From contig SCKN01000002.1 of the NCBI GenBank assembly GCA_004124385.1, forward strand, positions 62,001-126,000: a stretch of DNA of 64,000 bases. Reading direction: 5' to 3'. Source of the DNA: Fidelibacterota bacterium. GTDB taxonomy: Bacteria; Fidelibacterota; Marinisomatia; Marinisomatales; TCS55. Made by a program: the position numbers and the translations under genes. How positions within the stretch are numbered: the stretch's first letter is position 1; every line of letters begins with the position of its first letter. This document shows positions 36,681 through 45,275 of the stretch, piece after piece. A model generated the notes under the pieces. It was given only the letters and a program-made list of their open reading frames with translations. It was not told the origin of the DNA and made no database searches.

Positions 36681-37457
36681 ATGGAAGGCAAAACATTTGC
36701 AATAATAACCGATATTCACTCGAATGTTGCTTCATTAAAAAGAGCCTTGGAGATTATTGAAGACCGAGATGATATTGATCAAAAAATATGTCTCGGTGAC
36801 TGTTTTGCTCTAGGGCCCTCCCCAAAAGAAACACTGGAAATCCTCATGTCCCTTGAGAACTGCATTTTTCTTCGCGGTAATCATGATCGCTATCTCATTG
36901 AACGCCTTTGGGAACAAGAGCGCCCCTCTTTGGAGGGGATGAATCCGGATGATCCCATTTGTCAGGCAATTATTGCAAATGAAGAGTGGACTGCTGATCA
37001 AGTAGGCGATGCTGGTGTTGAATTTGCTAAAGCAATGCATATAGCTTATCGGGAAGTTGTTGATAATACCCTTGTAGAAATGACCCATGCCTGGTATCAA
37101 CGCGATGATATGCCACCAACGATTACTGAAGCACTGAATTGGCGTAACCATGTTAAAAATGCGCACCCCGAAGTCAACCAGTATCTCTTTATTCATGGCC
37201 ATGTTCACATTCCGAGAAATGAAACAGGTGAAAACTTAACTATCCTCTGTCAGGGCGCCACTGGGTTACCGTTTGATGAAGATCCTCGTGGGTCTGTCGC
37301 ATTTTTAACGGTTGAAGGAGAATCCTTTAATTGGGATGTTGTACGCTATGAGTATGATCAAAAAATAACCATTGATTTGCTGGAAGATCGCCAACCTCCC
37401 TTCTATCAAAACCTCCAGAATACAGTGAAATACGCTGCCATACGCAACGACGTATAA
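36681..37457 (+). CDS. Metallophosphoesterase (calcineurin-like, YfcE/PrpE-type)
   Basis: A 258-residue protein with all four metallophosphoesterase motifs: ITDIHSNVASLKRAL (D, H), CLGDCFALGPSPKETLEIL (GDxxxxGP, with the D and the Pro), RGNHDRYL (GNHD) and FIHGHVHIPR (GHxH). The ligand set is complete, so it should be an active phosphoesterase or phosphatase. The specific substrate (phosphodiester, diadenosine tetraphosphate or phosphoprotein) is unknown. It stands alone with a 44-base gap to the cysteine desulfurase gene. Confidence 0.85.
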   Translation: MEGKTFAIITDIHSNVASLKRALEIIEDRDDIDQKICLGDCFALGPSPKETLEILMSLENCIFLRGNHDRYLIERLWEQERPSLEGMNPDDPICQAIIANEEWTADQVGDAGVEFAKAMHIAYREVVDNTLVEMTHAWYQRDDMPPTITEALNWRNHVKNAHPEVNQYLFIHGHVHIPRNETGENLTILCQGATGLPFDEDPRGSVAFLTVEGESFNWDVVRYEYDQKITIDLLEDRQPPFYQNLQNTVKYAAIRNDV

Positions 37458-37501
37458 GTATTCAATTTTTCGTAATTTCCCCAGTTAATTTCCAATAAAT
37501 A

Positions 37502-38632
37502 ATGCACTACTTCGATCATAGCGCCACCACACCCTTACACCCAAAAGTAAAAAAACTCATGGGTGAAGTGGGCGATTTCCATTTTGGTAATCCTTCAAGC
37601 GTACATGCCTTTGGACAAAAAGCCAAAATAGTGATCGAAACTGCACGAGGTCAAATGGCCAAAGCCGTTGGCTGCAATTCCAATGAAATCTTTTTTACCA
37701 GCGGCGGAACTGAAGCCAATAATCTAGTACTGTGGAATTTGATTCATCAAAATAAAAAACATGTTGTAACATCTGTAATTGAACATCCTGCAGTGTTAAA
37801 GGTATTAGATAATCTGGAAGAATTTGGTGTTTCATATACAGCAGTTGGAGTAGATAAAAATGGTGGTGTTAATCCAAATGAGGTACAAAATGCCATAACA
37901 GCAGATACGGGACTTATATCTATCATGCTGGCTAATAATGAAATGGGCACTATCCAACCTATTGGGGAAATATCAAGCATTGCCAAAGAACAGGGTATAT
38001 TTCTCCATTCTGATGCAGTTCAAGCATTGGGTAAAATTCCTATTAATGCAAAAGATTTAGGTGTGGATTATATGAGTTTTTCCGCTCATAAATTTTACGG
38101 TCCTAAAGGTGTCGGAGCTTTATATATTAGAAAAGGTTTAAAACTTCAACCGTTGATTATTGGTGGAAGCCAAGAGCGTAGAGTGCGAGCCGGCACTGAA
38201 AACACTCCTGGGATTGCAGGGTGTGGGCTTGCCGCTGAACTGGCAGTAAATAGTATACAAGATACACATACACATTTAGAATCTTTGGCTAAAGCTTTTA
38301 AGGAGGAAATTAAACGTATTTCTCCTGATGTAATTTTTAATGGTCATCCCAAAAAAAACCTCCCTGGACTGGTAAATGTTTCTTTCCCGGGTTATAGAAG
38401 CGATCTGCTAATGATTTACTTGGATCGGGAAGGAATTGCAGTCTCCAGCGGCTCTGCCTGTTCATCGGGTGATATTAAACCATCGAGAATTTTATCGGAA
38501 ATGGAAATAAATGATGAAATCAACATTTGCTCGCTTCGTATAAGTTTTGGCACTGGCAATACGCTGGAAGATGTCGACTATTTAACTACATGCTTTAAAT
38601 CCACATTGGAACGAATCCGTTCCTCCGCATAA
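37502..38632 (+). CDS. iscS: Cysteine desulfurase (IscS/NifS type)
   Basis: A 376-residue PLP enzyme: YFDHSATTPLHPKV at the start, HFGNPSSVHAFG, the lysine K197 in SAHKFYGPKGVG, and the catalytic Cys C320 in SSGSACSSGDIKPS. It mobilises sulfur from cysteine as a persulfide. Because the next gene (1 base after its stop) is mnmA, it probably supplies sulfur for tRNA 2-thiouridine, perhaps directly. It does not precede iscU or other Fe-S assembly genes here. The split between IscS and a NifS paralogue is not decided by sequence alone. Confidence 0.93.
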   Translation: MHYFDHSATTPLHPKVKKLMGEVGDFHFGNPSSVHAFGQKAKIVIETARGQMAKAVGCNSNEIFFTSGGTEANNLVLWNLIHQNKKHVVTSVIEHPAVLKVLDNLEEFGVSYTAVGVDKNGGVNPNEVQNAITADTGLISIMLANNEMGTIQPIGEISSIAKEQGIFLHSDAVQALGKIPINAKDLGVDYMSFSAHKFYGPKGVGALYIRKGLKLQPLIIGGSQERRVRAGTENTPGIAGCGLAAELAVNSIQDTHTHLESLAKAFKEEIKRISPDVIFNGHPKKNLPGLVNVSFPGYRSDLLMIYLDREGIAVSSGSACSSGDIKPSRILSEMEINDEINICSLRISFGTGNTLEDVDYLTTCFKSTLERIRSSA

Positions 38633-38633
38633 A

Positions 38634-39704
38634 ATGCCTGAACATATAATCGTAGGAATGAGCGGAGGTGTGGATAGTGCTGTTTCTGCTTTACTTTTAA
38701 AAGAGCAGGGGTTTGATGTTGAATGTATTTTTATGAAAAATTGGGAAGAAGACAGTGATTACTGTACGTCCGAACAAGATTATAAAGATGCATTATTAGT
38801 CTGCCACGAATTGGGTTTGCAGTTAAAAACGGTTAATTTTTCCATAGAATATAAAAAACGGGTGTTTGATCTATTTTTAAAAGAATATGCTGCCGGGAGG
38901 ACACCCAATCCTGATACCCTTTGCAATAAAGAAATAAAATTTAAAGCATTTTTGAATTATGCCATACAGCTTGGCGCCAGCCGAATTGCAACAGGACATT
39001 ATGCCAAACTTTATCATCATAATGGCTCCGTTATACTACTTAAAGGGAATGATGGAAATAAAGATCAGAGTTATTTCTTATTCATGTTAAATCAGCACCA
39101 GCTGAAAAAAGCTATTTTTCCCATTGGAGAAATGACCAAAAAAGATGTGCGTAATCTAGCTCGGGAAAAAGGGTTACCCAATTACGATCGCAAAGATAGT
39201 ACAGGTATTTGTTTTATCGGGGAACGCAATTTTAATGATTTTCTTCACCAGTATTTTAAATCTGACCCTGGAAACATAATTGCAGTTAATCAAAAAATAG
39301 TCGGTAAACATGACGGTTTAACATTTTATACATTGGGCCAAAGACAAGGTTTGGGAATTGGCGGTGGTCATGGAGAAAAAGAAGAACCATGGTACGTTGT
39401 GGATAAAGATATAAAAAATAATATTCTCATTGTTGCCCAAGGCCATGACCATCCAGATTTATTTCACACCTATCTTACTGTAGAAGATCTTCATTGGATT
39501 ACAAATCAAGAGCCTACTACAAAAAATTTAAACGTAAAAATACGATATCGTCAATCGGACCAACCCTGTTCGGTCAATATAACAAATGGCACGGCTATCG
39601 TAAAGTTTGATACTCCCCAATTTGCCGTAACGCCTGGTCAGGCGGCTGTGTTCTATGATGGCGATATATGCCTTGGAGGAGGGACTATAAAAAGTCGGAA
39701 CTAA
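38634..39704 (+). CDS. mnmA: tRNA-specific 2-thiouridylase MnmA
   Basis: A 356-residue enzyme with the ATP-pyrophosphatase motif GMSGGVDSAVSALLL at residues 8-22. C97 (NPDTLCNKEIKF) and C193 (STGICFIGER) are the catalytic cysteines. TGHYAKL, the FLxxLNQxQLKKAIFPIG region (here FMLNQHQLKKAIFPIGEM) and a C-terminal beta-barrel starting TLGQRQGLGIGG are standard. It uses ATP and persulfide sulfur to make s2U34 of tRNA-Lys, -Glu and -Gln. Two tRNA-Lys genes are in this window. No Shine-Dalgarno is visible, so coupling to the desulfurase gene is likely. Confidence 0.96.
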   Translation: MPEHIIVGMSGGVDSAVSALLLKEQGFDVECIFMKNWEEDSDYCTSEQDYKDALLVCHELGLQLKTVNFSIEYKKRVFDLFLKEYAAGRTPNPDTLCNKEIKFKAFLNYAIQLGASRIATGHYAKLYHHNGSVILLKGNDGNKDQSYFLFMLNQHQLKKAIFPIGEMTKKDVRNLAREKGLPNYDRKDSTGICFIGERNFNDFLHQYFKSDPGNIIAVNQKIVGKHDGLTFYTLGQRQGLGIGGGHGEKEEPWYVVDKDIKNNILIVAQGHDHPDLFHTYLTVEDLHWITNQEPTTKNLNVKIRYRQSDQPCSVNITNGTAIVKFDTPQFAVTPGQAAVFYDGDICLGGGTIKSRN

Positions 39705-39755
39705 AATTAAATTGGGGGATTGCAACATAGACCCAAACAAAGCGAAATTCATACC

Positions 39756-40211
39756 ATGAAAAAATACATACTTATTAACACTGTTACACTTGTAGCAATA
39801 TTATTGACTGCACCCGTTCTAACCTATGGCCAGTTAAGAACCGATATCCCCTATCAAAACATCAGGGAAACAATTGCTGGAAACCCCTCTGTCTCTGGTT
39901 TGCTGAATGCGCAGAACTTCCAGATGAACCATAGTTTTTCCATGAGTATGACGAATATAGGCGGTATGTCTATTGGTGTAGGTGCATATACAAATTCTTT
40001 CTCCCTTTCTTTAACCCCAGCCTTAAGCTTGAACACACAAGTTAGCCTTATTCAGCCCACCATGGGTTCGATGCAAAACCAAGGCAATGTTTTTTATGGA
40101 GTAGGGCTGAATTATAAAGCATCCGAAAATAGTTTTTTCAGTTTTCAAATAAATAATTACCCCACATATTACCGAAGACCAAATCAACACCTTCAATTAA
40201 GAGGCTATTAG
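39756..40211 (+). CDS. Secreted/outer-membrane-like hypothetical protein
   Basis: A protein of about 151 residues. An upstream in-frame TTG (39720) exists, but the ATG at 39756 is the better start because it begins a good signal peptide (KKYILINTVTLVAILL). The mature part is Ser/Asn/Gln-rich with alternating hydrophobic residues (MSIGVGAYTNSFSLSLTPAL, FYGVGLNYKASENSFFSFQI), suggesting a small beta-rich protein. No family recognised. It lies between mnmA and the LytR_C gene, with short gaps, in the same operon. Confidence 0.65.
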   Translation: MKKYILINTVTLVAILLTAPVLTYGQLRTDIPYQNIRETIAGNPSVSGLLNAQNFQMNHSFSMSMTNIGGMSIGVGAYTNSFSLSLTPALSLNTQVSLIQPTMGSMQNQGNVFYGVGLNYKASENSFFSFQINNYPTYYRRPNQHLQLRGY

Positions 40212-40214
40212 CAC

Positions 40215-40790
40215 TTGGCCAGAATAAAACGTCGTAAAAACAACAAATTCTTTTTCAGCTCTAAATCCTCCCGTCCTGCTAAGCGCAGAGATATAAAAGG
40301 ATCGTTAATTAATTCAGCAATCGTCATTTTATCATTGCTGTTAGTTGCTTTTATTTTTTCATTTTCCAATCGTCAGATTCAAACAGGTATTCCAATCGAA
40401 ATTACATTCCCTTCTCTGCCTGAAACCCCTAAGCTAGCTGTTGCTATATATGAACAGAAACCGATTCTAGATATCGAAGTAGAAATTCTCAATGGATGTG
40501 GAGTCCCTGGTCTTGCTGGAAAAATTTCTGATTATTTGCGATCTCAACAAATGGATGTTGTTCGATCAGAAAATGCAGATCATTATAATTATGATCAAAC
40601 AATTCTCATCCTAAGAAATGAAAATTCTGATGGGCTGAAAATAATCGCCAAATCATTTGGGATTGATATTAAGGATGAGAACCGAATCAAACATATTCCG
40701 GATGATCAATTAAACGTTGATATAACTGTCATTATAGGCAGTGATTTTGCCACGATCAAACCACTGGTAGATTATTTAAAATACCGTTGA
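40215..40790 (+). CDS. LytR_C-domain membrane protein
   Basis: A 191-residue protein starting with TTG. Its basic N-terminus (ARIKRRKNNKF) is followed by a membrane helix (about 32-52). The periplasmic part (about 85-190) is a LytR/CpsA/Psr C-terminal-type domain: VEILNGCGVPGLAGKISDYL, DVVRSENADHYNYDQTILIL and a final VDITVIIGSDF. In Gram-positive LCP proteins this domain follows a catalytic domain; alone it is of unknown function. Its stop overlaps the start of rsfS, indicating coupling. Confidence 0.8.
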   Translation: MARIKRRKNNKFFFSSKSSRPAKRRDIKGSLINSAIVILSLLLVAFIFSFSNRQIQTGIPIEITFPSLPETPKLAVAIYEQKPILDIEVEILNGCGVPGLAGKISDYLRSQQMDVVRSENADHYNYDQTILILRNENSDGLKIIAKSFGIDIKDENRIKHIPDDQLNVDITVIIGSDFATIKPLVDYLKYR

Positions 40791-41182
40791 CACCCGGACT
40801 TTTTACGCCTAAAAATGAGATCAGTGCGCTGGTCCAGGGCATTGCTGATCTTGCTCTTGAAAAACAAGCTGATAATGTGATTTCACTTAATGTAAGTGGC
40901 ATTACAAGTATGACAGATCATTTTATTTTTTGTTCTGCAGATACGGATGTTCAGGTGAAAGCTATTGCTGACAGTATACGTAAAGGAACGGGGCATAAAC
41001 CTTGGCGGATGGAAGGGTATGAACAACTCAATTGGGTTTTACTCGATTATATAGATGTTGTAGTCCATATTTTTAAAACGAATGAAAGAGAATATTATAA
41101 TCTGGAAAGTCTCTGGACAGACGCACCATTAACTAAATATATAGATGAACCTGAAGGAAAATCTCCAGAAAAAACTGATTGA
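40787..41182 (+). CDS. rsfS: Ribosome silencing factor RsfS
   Basis: A 131-residue protein of the RsfS/Iojap family. The core includes LALEKQADNVISLNVSGITS, then MTDHFIFCSADTDVQVKAIADSI, WRMEGYEQLNWVLLDYIDVVVHIF and REYYNLESLWTDAP. Each phrase matches the family. It binds ribosomal protein uL14 and blocks subunit joining in starvation. The initiator is a TTG in the stop of the upstream gene (4-base overlap). Its end overlaps argS by 38 bases. Confidence 0.9.
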   Translation: MTPGLFTPKNEISALVQGIADLALEKQADNVISLNVSGITSMTDHFIFCSADTDVQVKAIADSIRKGTGHKPWRMEGYEQLNWVLLDYIDVVVHIFKTNEREYYNLESLWTDAPLTKYIDEPEGKSPEKTD

Positions 41183-42773
41183 AGCAACGGAAAAAGCCGG
41201 CTTAATACCCCATTCCGTTATTATTACTTCTTCAAAAGATGAAAAACATGGAGATTTATCTTCAAGTTTGCCTTTGTCCATGGCTAAAGCTGCTCAAAAA
41301 CCACCCATGGAAATTGCAGCATTAATTATTGATCAGTTTGAAAAAGATAAAAATCTCATCCTTGATATTTTTCCTTCTCCTCCAGGATTCATTAATTTTA
41401 AAATTAACCCTTCCTTTTATCAGTCACTGATTCCAATAATTATTGATGCAGGGGATTCGTATGGGCGGTCCGAAACAGGTAAAGGCAAAACTGCAAATGT
41501 TGAATTTGTAAGCGCAAACCCAACAGGCCCTTTGACAATTGGTCACGGCAGAAATGCTGTCCTTGGAGATACTATATCCAACATTTTAGAAAATCATGGG
41601 TATGAAGTAACGCGCGAATACTATTTTAATGATGCCGGGAGACAGATGCGTATTTTGGGTCAATCGGTTGAAGCTCGTTATTATGAAATTTTAAAACAAG
41701 ATGTTGAATTCCCTGAAGATGGTTATCAAGGAAACTATATCAAAGATATCGCTCATTCAATTATGCATGAAAATGGAGAAAATTTAAAATCAGGTGACCC
41801 TATTTTTAAAGAAAAAGCAGAAAAAGTAATTTTTGCTGATATAGAAAAAAGTCTTCGCAATCTTGGCATTCATTTTGATCAATTTACAAATGAAAAAACA
41901 TTTTACAAAAATGGGGAGATCGATCGATTTTTGGAAGAACTTAAAGCAAAGAATCTTATTTATGAAAAAGATGGAGCTACGTGGTTTCGTGCAACAGATT
42001 TAGGGAAAGAACAGGACCGTGTTTATATAAAAAGTACAGGAGAGCCAACCTATCGTGTTCCTGACACTGCATACCATAGGGATAAAATTAATAGGGGATT
42101 TGATCTCATTATTGATATTTTTGGTGCCGATCATGCAGATACATATCCGGATGTATTATTAGCCCTTAACGCACTTGGGTTAAAAACAGATCATATTCGT
42201 GTTCTGTTATATCAGTTTGTAACATTACTTCGAAATGGTGAAAAAGTGAAAATGTCTACTCGGAAAGCAAACTATGTAACGATTGATGAATTGGTGGATG
42301 AGGTTGGTGTTGATGTTGTACGCTACTTTTTTATTATGAGAGGGATGAATTCACATCTCAATTTTGATATAGATGCAGCGGCAGACTCATCAGATAATAA
42401 TCCTGTTTTTTATCTACAATATGCTCATGCACGTATTTGTAATATTATCAAGCGTGGAGAAGGATTAGGAATGAAATCTTCAACTGGCTATGATATTACT
42501 TTGCTTACCCATTCTTCCGAGATTGAATTATTAAAATCCATCGGTGAATTCCCTGAAATAATGGCTTTGGCATTAAAAATTCTTGAACCTCAAGATATTG
42601 TTAATTATTTACAGGATCTTGCAGCCCGCTTCCATCGTTTTTATGTTGATTGCAGGGTAATTACAGATGATGAAAATCTTTCTGAAGCGCGCCTTGCCTT
42701 AATTAAAGCCACTAAAATTGTATTGAGTAATGGTTTAAAAACATTGGGTATTACTGCACCTGAACGCATGTAA
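41145..42773 (+). CDS. argS: Arginyl-tRNA synthetase
   Basis: A 542-residue class I synthetase. The N-terminal additional domain (residues 1-110) is followed by the HIGH motif (SANPTGPLTIGHGRNAVLGD), the YYFNDAGRQM region, a GADH (IFGADHADTYP) block and the KMSKS-like KMSTRKAN. A C-terminal anticodon-binding helical bundle (YADCRVI-type FYVDCRVI at about 500) completes it. It charges tRNA-Arg. The start overlaps rsfS by 38 bases, unusual but supported by a good conserved N-terminus. Confidence 0.96.
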   Translation: MNLKENLQKKLIEATEKAGLIPHSVIITSSKDEKHGDLSSSLPLSMAKAAQKPPMEIAALIIDQFEKDKNLILDIFPSPPGFINFKINPSFYQSLIPIIIDAGDSYGRSETGKGKTANVEFVSANPTGPLTIGHGRNAVLGDTISNILENHGYEVTREYYFNDAGRQMRILGQSVEARYYEILKQDVEFPEDGYQGNYIKDIAHSIMHENGENLKSGDPIFKEKAEKVIFADIEKSLRNLGIHFDQFTNEKTFYKNGEIDRFLEELKAKNLIYEKDGATWFRATDLGKEQDRVYIKSTGEPTYRVPDTAYHRDKINRGFDLIIDIFGADHADTYPDVLLALNALGLKTDHIRVLLYQFVTLLRNGEKVKMSTRKANYVTIDELVDEVGVDVVRYFFIMRGMNSHLNFDIDAAADSSDNNPVFYLQYAHARICNIIKRGEGLGMKSSTGYDITLLTHSSEIELLKSIGEFPEIMALALKILEPQDIVNYLQDLAARFHRFYVDCRVITDDENLSEARLALIKATKIVLSNGLKTLGITAPERM

Positions 42774-43418
42774 ATGTTAAATTTAATCAATACTGAATTA
42801 GAATTTTTTATACTCTGCATTTCAACCTTATTACCACTCGTGAATCCTTTGGGAATTACTCCCATATTTTTATCGATGACAGAAGGTTATAAAAGCAATG
42901 ATCGTATTTTAATTGCTAAAAAAGGTGCTTTTATCGGTACAGTTACTCTGATAATTTTTGCATTATTTGGTTCAATTGTTTTTTCATTTTTTGGTATTAC
43001 ACTTGAGGCATTTCAAATTATGGGCGGTATTATTTTTTTCCGTAGCGGATTGAATATGCTGGATGCAAAAGTAGGTAGAACACGGACAACAGCTCAAGAA
43101 CAGGAAGAATTTATTTCCGCTAATGAGATTGCTTATACACCTGTAGGAATTCCGCTAATTACCGGACCTGGTGCAATTACAGGAGCTTTGCTACTTTCGG
43201 GTCAAACGCAATCAACATTTAATTTTGTAACATTAATTTTTTCAATTATACTGGTAATGTTGACAGTTCGATTCATATTTTTGGGCGGTGATAAGATCAC
43301 CCAGCGCTTTGGCGTAACAGGCATGAGAATTGTTCAGCGTATTATGGGTTTGATCTTGATGGTTATCGCAGTTCAATTCGTAATCAATGGAGTAACTGCT
43401 GTAATACGATATATGTAA
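42774..43418 (+). CDS. MarC-family membrane protein
   Basis: A 214-residue inner-membrane protein with six hydrophobic segments, starting directly after the argS stop. NPLGITPIFLSMTEGY and IPLITGPGAITGALLL are the MarC/UPF0056 signatures; the second holds the family's G-P-G pattern. MarC proteins may transport small molecules (amino acids in the NAAT archaeal branch), but function in bacteria is unsettled. The last gene of the run that begins at the cysteine desulfurase. Confidence 0.88.
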   Translation: MLNLINTELEFFILCISTLLPLVNPLGITPIFLSMTEGYKSNDRILIAKKGAFIGTVTLIIFALFGSIVFSFFGITLEAFQIMGGIIFFRSGLNMLDAKVGRTRTTAQEQEEFISANEIAYTPVGIPLITGPGAITGALLLSGQTQSTFNFVTLIFSIILVMLTVRFIFLGGDKITQRFGVTGMRIVQRIMGLILMVIAVQFVINGVTAVIRYM

Positions 43419-43464
43419 AGTGATTTTTCCACTTCCGTTTTTTTAATAAAGAACTTCAGCGCGG

Positions 43465-43493
43465 TCGACTTCACTCAAAAAGAGCGAAGTCGA
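43465..43493. terminator. Hairpin at the 3' end of the tmRNA gene
   Basis: tcgacttc-a-ctc / gag-c-gaagtcga with loop aaaaa: 11 base pairs with one mismatch, immediately next to the discriminator base of tmRNA. It could end tmRNA transcription or act on MarC mRNA, but neither side is followed by a T-tract. It could also be a dispersed repeat (gagcgaagtcga). Confidence 0.45.
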
Positions 43494-43494
43494 G

Positions 43495-43842
43495 TGGAGG
43501 CGGGGAGATTCGAACTCCCGTCCGAAATAAATCTTCATAAAACATCTACACGCTTAGTCTCCTGGCAGGAACTTATTCCGCAAATGGCCAGCGACAAACA
43601 AATAGCGGAACCAGCCCAAAAGATCTTATCTCAATACTATGGGCGCATATTAAGAGCAACTTGCGTAGTCGACGCCCTTTTACCTAACCACAAGTAAATT
43701 AAGTAAAGGACGGGCAGTAGTCTTAAGCTGCTGCCATGTAGCCGTAATCGGCATGTATGAATGTCCGGATGATTTAGGAGAATTCCGGAATCTCCGCATG
43801 CAGTTTAACAACGATCATATCCCGTCGAAACCGGTCGCCCCC
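43495..43842 (-). ncRNA. ssrA: Transfer-messenger RNA (tmRNA)
   Basis: The minus strand begins ggggg-cgaccggtttcgacggg, the conserved tmRNA 5' end, and finishes with a T-arm (ggga g-ttcgaat-ctccc) and cgcctcc-A. The ends pair as a 7-bp acceptor (ggggggcg-type, here ggggg-c-g with cgcctcc, one G-U), giving 348 nt. The resume codon gcc and tag frame lie at 43752-43723: ADYGYMAAA then taa, about 90 nt from the 5' end as in other bacteria. CCA is not encoded. The RNA rescues stalled ribosomes and adds the degradation tag. Two plus-strand open frames over this gene are shadows. Confidence 0.93.
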
Positions 43843-43884
43843 ATTTTCAAAGAACAGATAGAATTTACAACTAATAAATACGAC

Positions 43885-43914
43885 AATGGCTCCGAACGCC
43901 AACCCGGAGCCATT
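43885..43914. other. Perfect 10-bp hairpin in the region between tmRNA and tRNA-Lys
   Basis: aatggctccg and cggagccatt are complementary in all ten positions with a 10-base loop. It lies 42 bases upstream of the tmRNA 5' end (minus strand) and is followed on the plus strand by tcacttttta, which could make it a weak plus-strand terminator. The rest of the stretch 43843-44169 (a span of 327 bases) shows no gene; a weaker ctttgcc/ggcaaag pair near 44110-44150 may also fold. Confidence 0.5.
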
Positions 43915-44169
43915 TCACTTTTTATTTGCCAACCTCTTCAAACGCAAACTCAAAACTATAAATTCACGGCTCAAAGGCAGACCAAAAATACATGGTAGGA
44001 GAATTCAGAGCAATAGAGAAAATGTAAAAATAATAATTTAAGGTGCTCTCTTTGTACTCTTTAGAATATAAGCGTCAATATTGTTGGACTTACGTTTACT
44101 GATATCTAACTTTGCCAGCTCATTTTTCGGGATAATGCTACGGCAAAGATAACATAGTAAATACAAAAT

Positions 44170-44242
44170 GGCCCCGTAGCTCAATTGGTAGAGCAGTGGC
44201 CTCTTAAGCCATTGGTTGAAGGTTCGAGTCCTTCCGGGGTCA
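44170..44242 (+). tRNA. tRNA-Lys (anticodon CTT)
   Basis: A 73-base cloverleaf. The acceptor ggccccg pairs with cggggtc (one G-U), and the D arm is gctc/gagc. The anticodon stem gtggc/gccat has loop ctcttaa (anticodon CTT), and the T arm is gaagg-ttcgagt-ccttc. Discriminator A; CCA not encoded. It lies 27 bases upstream of queF. Confidence 0.95.
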
Positions 44243-44269
44243 CATAACTATATATAAAGGAAATATATC

Positions 44270-44659
44270 ATGGCAAAAGCAGAAGGATTAAAACTTGAGT
44301 TTGGGGGAGAAGAACTCATAAAGCCAGATTATCTTGAAACATTTCAATTTGACAGCCCAAATCAATATATTAAGACTGAAACAGATGAATTTAGTGCTGT
44401 ATGTCCTTTCAGTGGATTACCAGATCTTGCATATATAAAAATCGAATATTACCCCTTGGGAAAGAAATGTATCGAACTTAAGTCACTTAAATATTATTTT
44501 ATTAGTTTCCGCAATGTAGGGATTTTTCAGGAGGAAGTGACTAAACGCATCTATAATGATTTATATAAAACGCTTGAAACGAATCGATTGTTAATTACAA
44601 CCATTTATAACAAACGGGGAGGATTCGATACAACATGCATCGAAGGAACATTAGATTGA
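44270..44659 (+). CDS. queF: NADPH-dependent preQ0 reductase QueF
   Basis: A 129-residue QueF of the short, unimodular type. C45 in [12 protein letters not shown] is the thioimide-forming nucleophile and D52 the general acid. [15 protein letters not shown] is the NADPH-binding ELKSLKxY motif, and [15 protein letters not shown] completes the T-fold. It reduces 7-cyano-7-deazaguanine (preQ0) to preQ1 in queuosine synthesis. No other que gene is in the window. A Shine-Dalgarno (aaagga) precedes the ATG. Confidence 0.96.
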   Translation: MAKAEGLKLEFGGEELIKPDYLETFQFDSPNQYIKTETDEFSAVCPFSGLPDLAYIKIEYYPLGKKCIELKSLKYYFISFRNVGIFQEEVTKRIYNDLYKTLETNRLLITTIYNKRGGFDTTCIEGTLD

Positions 44660-44691
44660 TTTTCAGTTATTAACTTATTTCAATTTTCAAA

Positions 44692-44892
44692 CTAATATTG
44701 TGACTCATTCACTCGTTTTTGCAAATCATTTTTGCTTATATCCATTGTACTACTTGTGCCATCTACTCGTTCTCTCTGAAGCTTTATCAACCCTGTTTGG
44801 ATTTCAGCAATAATCCATTCCCTATTTTCAATAAACACTGATTTGCCAATTTCATATTCAAGTGAAAGGTCAGAAAGTTTTTCTGACACCAT
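44692..44892 (-). CDS. Small hypothetical protein (66 codons)
   Basis: A short minus-strand frame with a plausible ribosome-binding site (aaaggtg, 8 bases upstream of the ATG). The product is soluble and charged (MVSEKLSDLSLEYEIGKSVF and WIIAEIQTGLIKLQRE in its middle), with an even residue mixture and no membrane segment. It could form a small beta-barrel of the SH3/Tudor-like sort, but no family is recognised. It sits between queF and tRNA-Lys. Coding status rests on the ribosome-binding site and composition. Confidence 0.5.
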   Translation of the reverse strand: MVSEKLSDLSLEYEIGKSVFIENREWIIAEIQTGLIKLQRERVDGTSSTMDISKNDLQKRVNESQY

Positions 44893-45048
44893 TTTTGCTA
44901 CACCTTTTTACTTTTCATCTTATCAATGAACATGAAATAACACCCACTTTTACTATTTTACAAGAAAATTAACAGAAAATATTAATGTATTTTCTATGCA
45001 TCTGGGGATGATTTCATGTAATTTTCGCCCCGAAATTTTCACTTTGTT

Positions 45049-45121
45049 GATCCCGTAGCTCAGTTGGTAGAGCAGTGGCCTTTTAAGCCATTGGCCGTGC
45101 GTTCGAGTCGCACCGGGATCA
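45049..45121 (+). tRNA. tRNA-Lys (anticodon TTT)
   Basis: A 73-base cloverleaf. The acceptor gatcccg pairs with cgggatc, and the D arm is gctc/gagc. The anticodon stem gtggc/gccat has loop cttttaa (anticodon TTT), and the T arm is gtgcg-ttcgagt-cgcac. Discriminator A. Its U34 would be a substrate for MnmA, encoded in this window. Confidence 0.95.
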
Positions 45122-45275
45122 CAATTGATTTGTGCGTTTCCTTATTTAACGGGACACCATGATCATGAACGTCTTTTCTTTATTATCAATACATTATAAG
45201 TAATATTTTAAGCAGTGATAATTACTTTTTCTTTATTGTTATAACCTAGTTGGTTTTCATAAACTCTCCATTATT

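Noticed and set aside
39720-39755. TTG start for the secreted hypothetical protein
   Set aside because: The residues before the ATG at 39756 would precede the signal peptide with a charged, unlikely leader.
43494-43998. Two plus-strand open frames over the tmRNA locus
   Set aside because: They cross conserved tmRNA ends and arms; the RNA explains the region on the minus strand, and the translations match no protein family.
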